Assembly: GCA_030430455.1 (NCBI GenBank) | Contig: JAUIJB010000001.1 | Coordinates: forward strand, 127,015-191,014 | From: Verrucomicrobiia bacterium | GTDB lineage: Bacteria > Verrucomicrobiota > Verrucomicrobiia > Verrucomicrobiales > Akkermansiaceae | Direction of reading: 5' to 3' | Length of the DNA: 64,000 bases | Shown here: positions 27,931-35,700 of the stretch, in pieces | Layout: every line of letters starts with the position of its first letter | Numbering within the stretch: position 1 is the first letter of the stretch | Notes under the pieces: generated by a model | Told to the model about the DNA's origin: nothing | The model's input: the letters and a program-made list of their open reading frames with translations, nothing else | Database searches by the model: none | Program-made: the position numbers and the translations under genes

Positions 27931-29040
27931 ATGAACATCCTCGTTACCGGCGGTGCCGGATTCATCGGCTCGAACCTCGTCCACTACCTGCTCGCCGAGG
28001 CGGGCGACGACATCGGCCTCGAGGTCGGCAAGGTCGTGACTCTCGACAAGCTGACCTACGCCGGAAACCGCTCCAGCCTCGACGACCTGATCGACGAGCC
28101 CCGCCACGTCCTCGTCGAGGGCGACATCGGCGACAGCGGGCTCGTCGACCGCCTGCTTCGCGACCACGAGGTCGACGCCGTCATGCACCTCGCGGCGGAG
28201 TCCCACGTCGACCGCTCGATCGACAGCCCGGAGGAGTTCATCACCACCAACGTGGTGGGAACCTTCAGGCTCCTCGACGCCTTCCTGCGCCACGTCCAGG
28301 AGAGCGGGAGGAACCGGCAGCCCGGCTACGGCAAGGTGCTTGGCGACGGCGGCGCGGCGACCTTCCTGCACGTGTCGACCGACGAGGTCTACGGCTCGCT
28401 CGGGGCCGACGATCCGGCCTTCTGCGAGGAGACCCCCTACGCACCGAACAGCCCCTACAGCGCCTCCAAGGCGGGCAGCGACCACATCGCCCGGGCCTAC
28501 CACCACACCTATGGGCTCCCGGTGGTCACGACCAACTGCTCGAACAACTACGGCCCCTACCAGTTTCCCGAGAAGCTCCTGCCCCTGATGATCCGCAAGA
28601 TCCTCAAGGGCGAGACACTGCCGGTCTACGGCGACGGCTCGAATGTGCGCGACTGGCTCTACGTCCGCGACCACTGCCGCGGCCTCGCCATGGCCCTGCT
28701 CAAGGGCCGGCCCGGCGAGACCTACGTGATCGGCGGCAAGTGCGAGATGCGCAACATCGACGTGGTCCGCAAGCTGATCGAGGTCGTCCACGAGCTCGCC
28801 CCCGAGTCCGCCACGAAGACGGCGGAGGAACTCATCACCTTCGTCACCGACCGCCCGGGCCACGATCGCCGCTATGCCATCGACCCCGCGAAGATCGGCC
28901 GAGAACTCGGCTGGGAGCCGCAGGAAAGCTTCGAGTCGGGCCTGCGCCGGACCGTCGGCTGGTACCTCGCCAACGCCCCGTGGATCGAGGCGATCGAGAA
29001 CGGCAGCTACCGCGGCGAGCGGCTCGGCACGCTGGCCTGA
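27931..29040 (+). CDS. rmlB: dTDP-glucose 4,6-dehydratase (RmlB)
   Basis: The 369-residue protein starts MNILVTGGAGFIGSNLVHYL, the NAD-binding G-x-x-G-x-x-G of extended SDR enzymes. It shows LDKLTYAGN, HLAAESHVDRSID, the catalytic HVSTDEVYGSLG (T-D-E triad) and the YSASKAGSDH tyrosine-lysine pair, followed by TNCSNNYGPYQFPEKLLP. Every RmlB landmark is present, so the function is secure: conversion of dTDP-glucose to dTDP-4-keto-6-deoxyglucose. ATG 27931 starts the glycine-rich strand; longer in-frame starts run through the 3' end of rmlD in another frame. The length is slightly above the family's usual ~350 residues owing to a short insert near residue 130. Confidence 0.95.
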   Translation: MNILVTGGAGFIGSNLVHYLLAEAGDDIGLEVGKVVTLDKLTYAGNRSSLDDLIDEPRHVLVEGDIGDSGLVDRLLRDHEVDAVMHLAAESHVDRSIDSPEEFITTNVVGTFRLLDAFLRHVQESGRNRQPGYGKVLGDGGAATFLHVSTDEVYGSLGADDPAFCEETPYAPNSPYSASKAGSDHIARAYHHTYGLPVVTTNCSNNYGPYQFPEKLLPLMIRKILKGETLPVYGDGSNVRDWLYVRDHCRGLAMALLKGRPGETYVIGGKCEMRNIDVVRKLIEVVHELAPESATKTAEELITFVTDRPGHDRRYAIDPAKIGRELGWEPQESFESGLRRTVGWYLANAPWIEAIENGSYRGERLGTLA

Positions 29041-29079
29041 ACCCCCGGCCGGCGGCCGAACGACCCGCTGCAACGACTC

Positions 29080-29817
29080 ATGGAACCACAAGCTGCAAAC
29101 GAGTGGGGTGGCCTTCGCGCCGAGGCGCGGAAGCTGCTCGAGACCCGGGACTACTCGGCCGGCGACGTCGCCTCGCGGCTCGCGGGACCGGGCGTCGGGA
29201 TCGGCACCGCGATCGAGACGCGCGACTCTCTCGGCGAGGCCTGGATCCCCGGCGTGGAGATGTTCCCGCGACGGGTCTTCCAGCAGCAGGGGCGCGGCTA
29301 CTTCGCCGAGCTGACCCGCATGACCGAGGGCCCGCTCGAGCGGATCGGCCTGTGCCCGCGCCAGTGGGCCTCGGCCCTGATGCACCGCGACAGCGCCAAG
29401 GGATTCCACATCCACCCGCCCCACATCCCCGCGGGAAGGGACCCCGCCGGCTGGTTCCGCGAGCAGTTCGCCGGGCCGGACGCGGACGTGTCGCTGCGCC
29501 ACTATGACAAGGAACAGTGGGATGTGATGTTTTTTCTAACAGGGATTTGCGACATGATCCTGGTCGATGAACGGGAAGGCATGGAGCGCCGGGTCATGCG
29601 GTTCACGATCGCCGGGGACAGCCGGCCGGGCCCCGACAACGGCGCGGTGGTCATCCCGCCCGGGGTCGCCCATGCCCTCCGCAACGTCGGCAACGAGGAC
29701 CTCATCATGGTCTACGGCACCAGCACCTGCTTCAACCCGGCCTGGGAGGGCCGGATCGAGAGCGGAGTGGAAAAGGCCCCGCTGCCTGCCGACTGGAGCC
29801 GCTACCTCGCGGACTGA
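29080..29817 (+). CDS. RmlC-like cupin, probable dTDP-4-dehydrorhamnose 3,5-epimerase
   Basis: A 245-residue protein whose C-terminal two-thirds reads as the RmlC cupin fold: KGFHIHPPHIP (compare R-G-L-H-Y-Q in RmlC), QWDVMFFLTGICDMILVD, and IPPGVAHALRNVGNEDLIMV near the end. The N-terminal ~95 residues are an extension not found in ordinary RmlC (~180 residues). Position after rmlD and rmlB supports a role as the 3,5-epimerase making dTDP-L-rhamnose precursor. The sequence is divergent enough that an epimerase for a different deoxysugar, or an FdtA-like isomerase, remains possible. It starts 39 bases after rmlB. Confidence 0.68.
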   Translation: MEPQAANEWGGLRAEARKLLETRDYSAGDVASRLAGPGVGIGTAIETRDSLGEAWIPGVEMFPRRVFQQQGRGYFAELTRMTEGPLERIGLCPRQWASALMHRDSAKGFHIHPPHIPAGRDPAGWFREQFAGPDADVSLRHYDKEQWDVMFFLTGICDMILVDEREGMERRVMRFTIAGDSRPGPDNGAVVIPPGVAHALRNVGNEDLIMVYGTSTCFNPAWEGRIESGVEKAPLPADWSRYLAD

Positions 29818-29901
29818 ACCGATCTTGAAGGAATCCCGGGGTCTCCCCCCGGACACACGCTGGGACCCGTAGAGAAGAAACCAAGCAAGCAGACAACGAA
29901 C

Positions 29902-30561
29902 ATGAAATCAGACAATCAAACCATGAACCGGAACGGCTTCGCCAGGCGCGTGGCCGGACCCTTCGGCGGGCTGCTGGCCTGCCTCACTGCGGTGGCCCTG
30001 GCGGTTCTCGGATCGGGCTGCGGAGGCACCGATCCGGAGGCCTACAACATCCCGGCCGAGGCCTTCCAGTCACGCCCGAGCAGCACGCTCACGGCGGGCG
30101 ACGTGATCCGGGTGTCCTACCCGGGTGCGCCGGAAATGAACCTGACCCAGAAGATCCGGGCCAACGGCAAGGTCAGCCTGCCGATGGTCGGTGACATCTC
30201 CGCCGCCGGGCGGACCGTCAGCGGACTGCAGTCCTCGCTGTCGGGCATGTATGTCAACCAACTCCAGGATCCGACCGTGCTGGTCTCGCTCGAGGAACCC
30301 GCCGCGGCGGTCTACGTCTCGGGCGAGGTGGTCACCCCGGGCAAGGTCGCGCTCGACCGTCCGATGACCGCCTTCCAGGCGGTGATGGAGGCCGGCGGCT
30401 TCTCGAAGCTGGCCAATCCCCGCGAGGTTTACGTGATCCGGACCGAGGGCGGCAAGCAGCAGCGCTACGCCCTCAACATGGCCGACACCCTCGGTGGCGG
30501 GTCGCAGGCCTTCTACGTCAGGCCCTACGACGCGATCTACGTCAAGGCGAGCAAGTGGTGA
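29902..30561 (+). CDS. Wza-like polysaccharide export lipoprotein
   Basis: The 219-residue product has a basic start, a hydrophobic segment (GLLACLTAVALAVLGSG) and a lipobox-like cysteine (LGSGC), indicating an outer-membrane-directed lipoprotein. Residues ~65-140 form a Poly_export domain (LTAGDVIRVSYPGAPEM, GKVSLPMVGDI), and residues ~145-205 an SLBB domain (AVYVSGEVVTPGKVALDR, GGFSKLANP). At 219 residues it is shorter than E. coli Wza and lacks the C-terminal helix region that forms the outer-membrane pore, like the short OPX proteins. ATG 29902 is used; ATG 29923 is equally possible. No Wzc-type co-polymerase gene follows. Confidence 0.87.
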   Translation: MKSDNQTMNRNGFARRVAGPFGGLLACLTAVALAVLGSGCGGTDPEAYNIPAEAFQSRPSSTLTAGDVIRVSYPGAPEMNLTQKIRANGKVSLPMVGDISAAGRTVSGLQSSLSGMYVNQLQDPTVLVSLEEPAAAVYVSGEVVTPGKVALDRPMTAFQAVMEAGGFSKLANPREVYVIRTEGGKQQRYALNMADTLGGGSQAFYVRPYDAIYVKASKW

Positions 30562-30667
30562 GGCCGCCCCGGCGGCGCCCCCTCGGGGTTCCGCCGGGAT
30601 GTCAGGGCCTTGCTAGCCTGCCAGGGCCTGCCTTAGAGGCTGCTGTAGCCTGGAAGAACTTGAGGAA

Positions 30668-30718
30668 GCGCCTGGGAGCGCCGGCGGATGCCCGCCGGTG
30701 ATCTCCCAGGCGTTTTTT
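30668..30718 (+). terminator. Rho-independent terminator after the export gene
   Basis: A long hairpin has outer arms GCCTGGGAG and CTCCCAGGC and an inner CCGGCGG/CCGCCGG pairing. It is followed by TTTTTT at 30713-30718. It ends the + strand exopolysaccharide locus about 105 bases after the export gene. The opposing gene also ends here at 30747, but the T-run faces only the + strand transcripts. Confidence 0.85.
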
Positions 30719-30746
30719 CGTGTCCGCCGGCCCGGTTGGGCCGGCT

Positions 30747-32045
30747 TCACGGTTCCGGCGGCAGGCTCTCCAGGCGGTAGTAGCGCTGGAGTTCCCCCGC
30801 CGCCTCGGGATCATCCACGACGATCACGCCGTCGTAGTTGAACTCGCTGCCGATCTCCAACCAGGCCTCCAGGTCGGGCGAGGCCTCGATGGTCACCTGG
30901 GTGCCCAGCTGACCGCTGGTGCGGAACTCGACCCGGGTGTCCGAGAGTCGCGTGAAGGCGTCGACCCGCAGCGGCTCGCCGTCGATGATCTCGACCACGA
31001 ACGGGCCCGCCGCCATGACCGCCGTGCCGCTGCGCAGCACGGCGACGTAGGACCCGGCATCCGCCGGGGTGGCACCGGGGATCCGCAGGTTCGCCGAGGT
31101 CTGGCCCGGCAGGGCGATGCCATCGTGATACCACTGGATCAGAATGGGGCCACTGCCCATCGCCTCGACATCGAGCCGGATCGGCGAGCCCACGCTGACC
31201 GTTCCGCCACCCGAGGAATCGAGGATCTCCAGGTAGCCGTTGCCGGCGACGAGGTTGCCCGAGGGGACGAAGTCGGCGTTGTTGGTCACCAGCACGCGGT
31301 CGAGCTTTCCGCCGACCTCGCGCAGCTCGAACTCGATGAAGTGCTCGCCCGGGCTCAGGTCGAAGGTGAGCGGATTGCCCGGACTCGTCTGGACCGGCCT
31401 CCAGATCCAGTCCGGCGAAATCTCGGCGGGATCGGGCGTCGGTGTCCCGTAGACGTGGAAGGTCAGCGGAGCCCCGTCGTCCACGCTGACGAACCAGGAG
31501 TCCTCGCTGGTGGACGGTGCCAGCACCCGGCACCAGATGGTGTAGGAGCCGGCGGCGTGGATGTTGACCGGCACCCGCGCCGATCCTCCGGCAACCGTCG
31601 GGGACTCGAGCCAGGTGTGGGTTCCATCGGTCCCCTCGACAAAGGGCTCGGTAATCACCCCGTCCTCCGCCTCGACCGTGCCGAGGAAGCGGCCCTGGGG
31701 CTCGTTGATGACGAATTCTTCGGAGAATCCGGATTCGAAGCCATTGCCGTTCACTGCGGTGATCACGCAGTAATACGGTTGGCCCAGCGTCAGGTCGGTG
31801 ACGAGATGGCTCGGGTAGGGAACCGCCTCGTCGATCAGGTCGACCTGCGAGTAGACGCCACTTTCGGTGCCACGATACAGCTTGTAGGCCACGATATCCG
31901 GCTCCGGATTCGCGTCCCACTGGACCAGGACCGAGGTAACCGGACTGGAAACGCGGGCTTCGACTTTCGATTGAAAGATCGTCAGCAGCGAAAACGTCAG
32001 GAACCAGGCAACGGCGTCACGAGAACGTCGCTTGGGAAACAGCAC
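30747..32045 (-). CDS. Secreted FN3 / carbohydrate-binding / Ig-like protein
   Basis: A 432-residue secreted protein. A signal peptide (VAWFLTFSLLTIF) is followed by a fibronectin type III domain (~35-110, VLVQWDANPEPDIVAYKLYR), a CBM6/35-like beta-sandwich (~118-260, GTVEAEDG, HAAGSYTIWCRVLAP), an Ig-like domain (~270-350, IQWYHDGIALPGQTSANLRI, DAGSYVAVLRSG) and a short C-terminal beta unit (VTIEASPDLEAWLEIG, ending YYRL). No catalytic domain is present, so it is probably a surface carbohydrate-binding protein. The only start in frame is GTG at 32045, without an obvious ribosome binding site. It converges on the export gene and may relate to the polysaccharide made there, but that is inference. 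Confidence 0.8.
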   Translation of the reverse strand: MLFPKRRSRDAVAWFLTFSLLTIFQSKVEARVSSPVTSVLVQWDANPEPDIVAYKLYRGTESGVYSQVDLIDEAVPYPSHLVTDLTLGQPYYCVITAVNGNGFESGFSEEFVINEPQGRFLGTVEAEDGVITEPFVEGTDGTHTWLESPTVAGGSARVPVNIHAAGSYTIWCRVLAPSTSEDSWFVSVDDGAPLTFHVYGTPTPDPAEISPDWIWRPVQTSPGNPLTFDLSPGEHFIEFELREVGGKLDRVLVTNNADFVPSGNLVAGNGYLEILDSSGGGTVSVGSPIRLDVEAMGSGPILIQWYHDGIALPGQTSANLRIPGATPADAGSYVAVLRSGTAVMAAGPFVVEIIDGEPLRVDAFTRLSDTRVEFRTSGQLGTQVTIEASPDLEAWLEIGSEFNYDGVIVVDDPEAAGELQRYYRLESLPPEP

Positions 32046-32523
32046 TTGTAGATAATAAGAAAAGGTTTATCAATTTCAATCCTGAAGTGATTTTTTTAAA
32101 GGGACAAGGGTTCCCTTCCATCGCTTCAGGGGCGGATTTTTTTGGCCCCGGGATTCCTCCGGGGGCCGGGAGAAGGCTCCAGAGGTCTTCCAAGACCGGG
32201 TGCACTGGAGCGGTTTTCGTGCTCTTTCGCCAGTGGGGTGATTACGCAGATCCGCAACATTCCACCTCCCAGCGACCGAGCGGCCGGAACCTGCCGAACC
32301 GCCCCGAGCCGGTAAAGTTCGGTTAGAGGCAAAATCGGCGTTTTTTGCGGGTTTTTTCCCATTCCTCCCCGCTCTCGAGGGCATTCTCCGGATCCACCGG
32401 ATCCCCGGCTCGCGGTCCCCGGCCGCCGCGGCGGGCCTGCCCCCCGGGCCCCGCGATCGTCCACCGCGGTTGGTCCACAATTCGGGGCTTGGCAGCGGCC
32501 CCGTGCGACCTTGAATCTCGCCC
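32046..32523. other. Divergent intergenic region with structured leader
   Basis: No gene is visible in this 478-base gap between divergent genes. The left 100 bases are AT-rich and lie directly upstream of the GTG-initiated secreted protein on the - strand. A compound inverted repeat is annotated separately. Around 32239-32262 the - strand reads ATCTGCGTAATCACCCC, a member of a motif found again at 41.5, 55.3 and 59.6 kb. The remaining sequence to 32523 is G/C-rich and contains no promoter I can identify with confidence for the + strand YedI gene. Confidence 0.5.
32081..32143. repeat. Compound inverted repeat flanked by T-runs
   Basis: The outer arms CCTGAAGTGAT (32081-32091) and ATCGCTTCAGG (32120-32130) pair over 11 bases with one G-T wobble. 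They enclose a second inverted repeat, AAGGGA and TCCCTT, around a 7-base loop. A run of seven T lies at 32091-32097 inside the outer loop and another at 32137-32143 outside it. On the - strand the structure falls 36-86 bases upstream of the start codon of the secreted FN3 protein. It could act as an RNA leader structure or an attenuator. It could also be a terminator read from the + strand, although no + strand gene precedes it. Confidence 0.6.
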
Positions 32524-33423
32524 ATGGCCGGAGGGAGTCTGCTGATGCTGCTCGACGACATCGCGTCGGTGCTCGACGACGTGTCCCTGCTGACCAAGAA
32601 GGCAGCCTCCAAGACGGCCGGGGTTCTCGGCGACGATCTGGCGCTCAACGCCCAGCAGGTCAGCGGGGTGGTTGCCAGGCGCGAGCTTGCCGTCGTCTGG
32701 GCGGTCGCCAAGGGCTCGCTTCTCAACAAGCTGATCCTGGTCCCGGCGGCCCTGGCGCTGGATGCCTGGGCCCCTTGGGCGATCCAGCCCCTGCTGATGC
32801 TCGGCGGCGCCTACCTCTGTTTCGAGGGCGTCGAGAAGCTGGTCCACCATTTCCTCCACCGCCGCAAGCGCAGCGAGGAGCAGGCCAGGGAGAAGCTCGC
32901 CCGGCTGGAGGCGGGGGAGGTCGATGAAAAGGCCAAGATCAAGGGCGCCATCCGCACCGACTTCATCCTCTCCGCCGAGATCATCGTGATCACCCTGGGC
33001 GTGGTGACCCAGGATCCCGCGACCAGCTTCGCCACCAAGGCCGGTGTCCTCGCCGCGATCGCCCTGTTCATGACCCTCGGGGTCTACGGGCTGGTGGCCT
33101 GCATCGTGAAGCTCGACGACTTCGGCGCCTACCTGAGCGAGAAGGGAATGGCGCTGGGGCGGATGATCCTGCGCGCCGCACCCGTGCTGATGAAGCTGCT
33201 CTCGGTGCTCGGCACGGCGGCGATGTTCCTCGTCGGCGGGCAGATCCTCGCCCACGGCATCCCGCCGGTGCACCACTGGATCGGGCACCTGGTCCACGAC
33301 TGGCCCGGGTTTGCCGGGGGACTCACCGAGATCCTCTTCAACGGGGTCTTCGGGATCCTCGCCGGGGCCGTCGTGCTCGCCGGGGTGCACCCGCTGAAGA
33401 AGGCCTTCGGCAAGGGGCATTGA
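32524..33423 (+). CDS. yedI: YedI/DUF808 family inner-membrane protein
   Basis: The 299-residue protein begins MAGGSLLMLLDDIASVLDDV and continues KTAGVLGDDLALNAQQVSG, ARRELAVVWAVAKGSLLNK and GAYLCFEGVEKLVHHF, which is the DUF808 (YedI) signature in order. It has about six to eight hydrophobic segments, with the length typical of the family (~300). The biochemical function of DUF808 proteins is not established to my knowledge. The gene is single and ends six bases before the convergent IscU-like gene, so transcription of the two overlaps. Confidence 0.93.
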   Translation: MAGGSLLMLLDDIASVLDDVSLLTKKAASKTAGVLGDDLALNAQQVSGVVARRELAVVWAVAKGSLLNKLILVPAALALDAWAPWAIQPLLMLGGAYLCFEGVEKLVHHFLHRRKRSEEQAREKLARLEAGEVDEKAKIKGAIRTDFILSAEIIVITLGVVTQDPATSFATKAGVLAAIALFMTLGVYGLVACIVKLDDFGAYLSEKGMALGRMILRAAPVLMKLLSVLGTAAMFLVGGQILAHGIPPVHHWIGHLVHDWPGFAGGLTEILFNGVFGILAGAVVLAGVHPLKKAFGKGH

Positions 33424-33428
33424 GCCGG

Positions 33429-33902
33429 CTACTCATCCAGCGGCACGATCCTCACCTTGCCCTTCGGTTGCTGGAGATCCCCGGCGAGGGTGGCGGCGGT
33501 GTCGGCGGGCGCCGCGCCGCCGGCGGGCGGCGCCGAGCCGTCGAGGGCATTCTTGAGCGCTCCCTCGACGAGCTGGCCGCAGTGGATCTTCATCGGCGGC
33601 AGCGGGCCGAGCTCGCCGGTGAGCTCGTCGGCCGAGAGCCGCGCGGCCTCCTCGGGGGTCTTGCCCTTGAGGAGCTCGGTGGCCATCGAGGCCACCGCGA
33701 CCGCGGTCTGGCAGCCGAAGCTCTGGAAGGACGCGCGGTCGATCACCTTGCGGCCGTCCTTCTCGGTGAACTTCAGCCACATCCGCAGCATGTCGCCGCA
33801 GTCGGGCGAGCCGACCGTGCCACTGCTGTCGGCGTCGCTCATCTCGCCCTGGTTCTGCGGGTCGGCGAGGGCCTTGCGGACCCGGTCCTCGAAGTCGCTC
33901 AT
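33429..33902 (-). CDS. IscU/NifU-N-like iron-sulfur scaffold protein
   Basis: A 157-residue protein with the three scaffold cysteines and the key aspartate of IscU/NifU-N: GTVGSPDCGDMLRMW (Cys with following Asp), SFQSFGCQTAVA, and PMKIHCGQLVEGALKNAL. These ligate a transient Fe-S cluster in family members. The L-P-P-M-K-I-H-C segment replaces the L-P-P-V-K-x-H-C of IscU, the HscA-recognition region. A Pro/Ala-rich linker and a short charged tail (QQPKGKVRIVPLDE) extend beyond the usual ~130 residues. No cysteine desulfurase, HscA/HscB or ferredoxin gene is adjacent, so it acts with partners encoded elsewhere. Confidence 0.85.
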   Translation of the reverse strand: MSDFEDRVRKALADPQNQGEMSDADSSGTVGSPDCGDMLRMWLKFTEKDGRKVIDRASFQSFGCQTAVAVASMATELLKGKTPEEAARLSADELTGELGPLPPMKIHCGQLVEGALKNALDGSAPPAGGAAPADTAATLAGDLQQPKGKVRIVPLDE

Positions 33903-34104
33903 GGCCGAAGCATGGCCCCGCCCGGCCTGCGGATCAACCGGCGAGTGGCGGGGGGGCCGAGCGCGGCCGCGCCGGGATGCCCGACCCGTGCCTTGACGCC
34001 CCCGCGGTGCTTTGGTCTTTCAGGGGATTCCAGCCGTTCCGGGCCGGCCGATATCGGTGAAAGATGGTGCCAGCCCGGCCCGGTAGAAGTGCACTCCGCA
34101 ATCC

Positions 34105-35700
34105 ATGAGCAAGAACCCCGACCTAAGCCCGGAAGCCCCGAGCATGGCCCTCTTCTGGGGCTGTTTCATCGCGCTGATCACCACCTCCTTCGCGTTCATC
34201 ACGCGGGCCTTCCTGGTCAATGACCCCGACCTCTGGCCGGCCGACTTCGGCCTCGACAAGGTCCAGGCCCAGGAGCTCTTCGGTGCCGGGGTGTGGCCCT
34301 TCGCGATCTCGATCATCGCCTTCAGCCTGATCATCGACAAGATCGGCTACCGCGTGGCGATGTTCATCAGCTTCGGCTGCTATGTCGCCTACGCGGCCCT
34401 CGCGCTGCACGCCTACTCGGTGATCCGCGGCGGTGGCGGGATGCTCGAGGGCGAGGCGCTCGAGGCGGCCCGCGGGCAGGCCTACAGCTCGCTCTATTGG
34501 GGCTCGATCATCCTCGGCCTCGGCAACGGCACGGTGGAGGCCTTCATCAACCCGGTCGTCGCGACCATGTTCAACCGCCACAAGACGAAGTGGCTCAACA
34601 TCCTCCACGCCGGCTGGCCCGGCGGCCTGGTCTTCGGCGGACTGATCACCATCGGCTTCGGGGCCAAGGTGGCGGAGGACTGGCGGATCCTCGTCTACGT
34701 CCTGGCGGCTCCGGCCGTGGTCTACCTGGTCATGCTGGCCAAGTCCCGCTTCCCGCTCAACGAGCGGGTCGCCTCCGGCACCTCCTACCGCGAGATGCTC
34801 GCCGAGTTCGGGGTCATCGGCGCCGCGATCGCCGGGTTCCTGGTCGTCAAGCAGCTCGGCGTGGTCTTCGGCTGGAGCAATGCCGTGGTCACCATCATCC
34901 TGGCGGTCCTGCTGGTGGCCTACGGCGCCTACTGCCGGTCCGCGGGACGCGGGATCATAATCCTGCTGTGCCTCATCATGGTGCCGCTGGCGACCACCGA
35001 GCTCGGCACCGATGCCGCGATCACCGGCATCATGGAGGAGCCGCTCAAGAACGCCGGCCGCAACCCGCTGTGGGTGCTGGTCTACACCTCCGCGATCATG
35101 ATGGTGCTGCGCTTCGTCGCCGGGCCGATCGTTCACCGCCTGACCCCGCTCGGCCTGCTGGCGACCTGTTCGCTGCTGGCGATCATCGGCCTGTTCCTGC
35201 TCTCGCGGTCCACCGGGATGTTCGCGATCTTCGCCGCGGCCACGGTCTACGGCCTCGGCAAGACCTTCTTCTGGCCGACCATGCTCGGCGTGGCCGCGGA
35301 GCAGTCGCCGAAGGGCGGTGCGCTGACGCTCAACGCCCTGGGCGGGATCGGCATGCTCACGGCCGGCGTGATCGGCGGACCGCTGATCGGGGAGATGCAG
35401 GAGCGCTCGGCGGAGACGGCGATCGAGCAGAAGATGCCGGGCGTCTACGAGACGGTTTCCCGTGAGGACAGCTACTTCCTCGGCGGTTACACGGCCGTCG
35501 ACGAGTCCAAGGTCGCCGAACTCCCCGAGGAGAGGGCCGCGGAGGTTCGCGAGGTCGCCAAGCACGCCAAGCAGGGAGCACTCGCCAAGGTCACCGTCTT
35601 CCCCGCGGTCATGCTGATCTGCTACCTCGGCATGATGGCGTGGTTCCGGATGCGCGGCGGCTACAAGCCGGTGGAACTCCAGGAGGGGCACGGGGCATGA
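34105..35700 (+). CDS. MFS transporter, probable sugar uptake
   Basis: A 531-residue protein with about twelve transmembrane segments. The first runs through ALFWGCFIALITTSFAFITR, and the cytoplasmic loop after helix 2 carries IIDKIGYRVAMFIS, a D-x-x-G-x-R major-facilitator motif. A hydrophilic stretch of about 65 residues near the C-terminus (RSAETAIEQKMPGVYETVSR onward) separates helix 11 from helix 12 and is longer than usual. The gene is the first of a three-gene operon, with ATGA coupling to a sugar epimerase and an oxidoreductase, which suggests that it imports their carbohydrate substrate. Specificity is unknown. The TTGACG at 33993-33998 could be part of its promoter, but no good -10 box accompanies it. 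Confidence 0.85.
   Translation: MSKNPDLSPEAPSMALFWGCFIALITTSFAFITRAFLVNDPDLWPADFGLDKVQAQELFGAGVWPFAISIIAFSLIIDKIGYRVAMFISFGCYVAYAALALHAYSVIRGGGGMLEGEALEAARGQAYSSLYWGSIILGLGNGTVEAFINPVVATMFNRHKTKWLNILHAGWPGGLVFGGLITIGFGAKVAEDWRILVYVLAAPAVVYLVMLAKSRFPLNERVASGTSYREMLAEFGVIGAAIAGFLVVKQLGVVFGWSNAVVTIILAVLLVAYGAYCRSAGRGIIILLCLIMVPLATTELGTDAAITGIMEEPLKNAGRNPLWVLVYTSAIMMVLRFVAGPIVHRLTPLGLLATCSLLAIIGLFLLSRSTGMFAIFAAATVYGLGKTFFWPTMLGVAAEQSPKGGALTLNALGGIGMLTAGVIGGPLIGEMQERSAETAIEQKMPGVYETVSREDSYFLGGYTAVDESKVAELPEERAAEVREVAKHAKQGALAKVTVFPAVMLICYLGMMAWFRMRGGYKPVELQEGHGA

Noticed and set aside
27886..29502. Long - strand frame opposite rmlB
   Set aside because: rmlB has every catalytic motif on the + strand; the antisense frame has none and spans two genes.
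33993..34021. TTGACG with a GGTCTTTC stretch as a promoter for the MFS operon
   Set aside because: The -35-like hexamer is good, but no -10 match occurs at 16-18 bases, so I mention it only in the gene entry.
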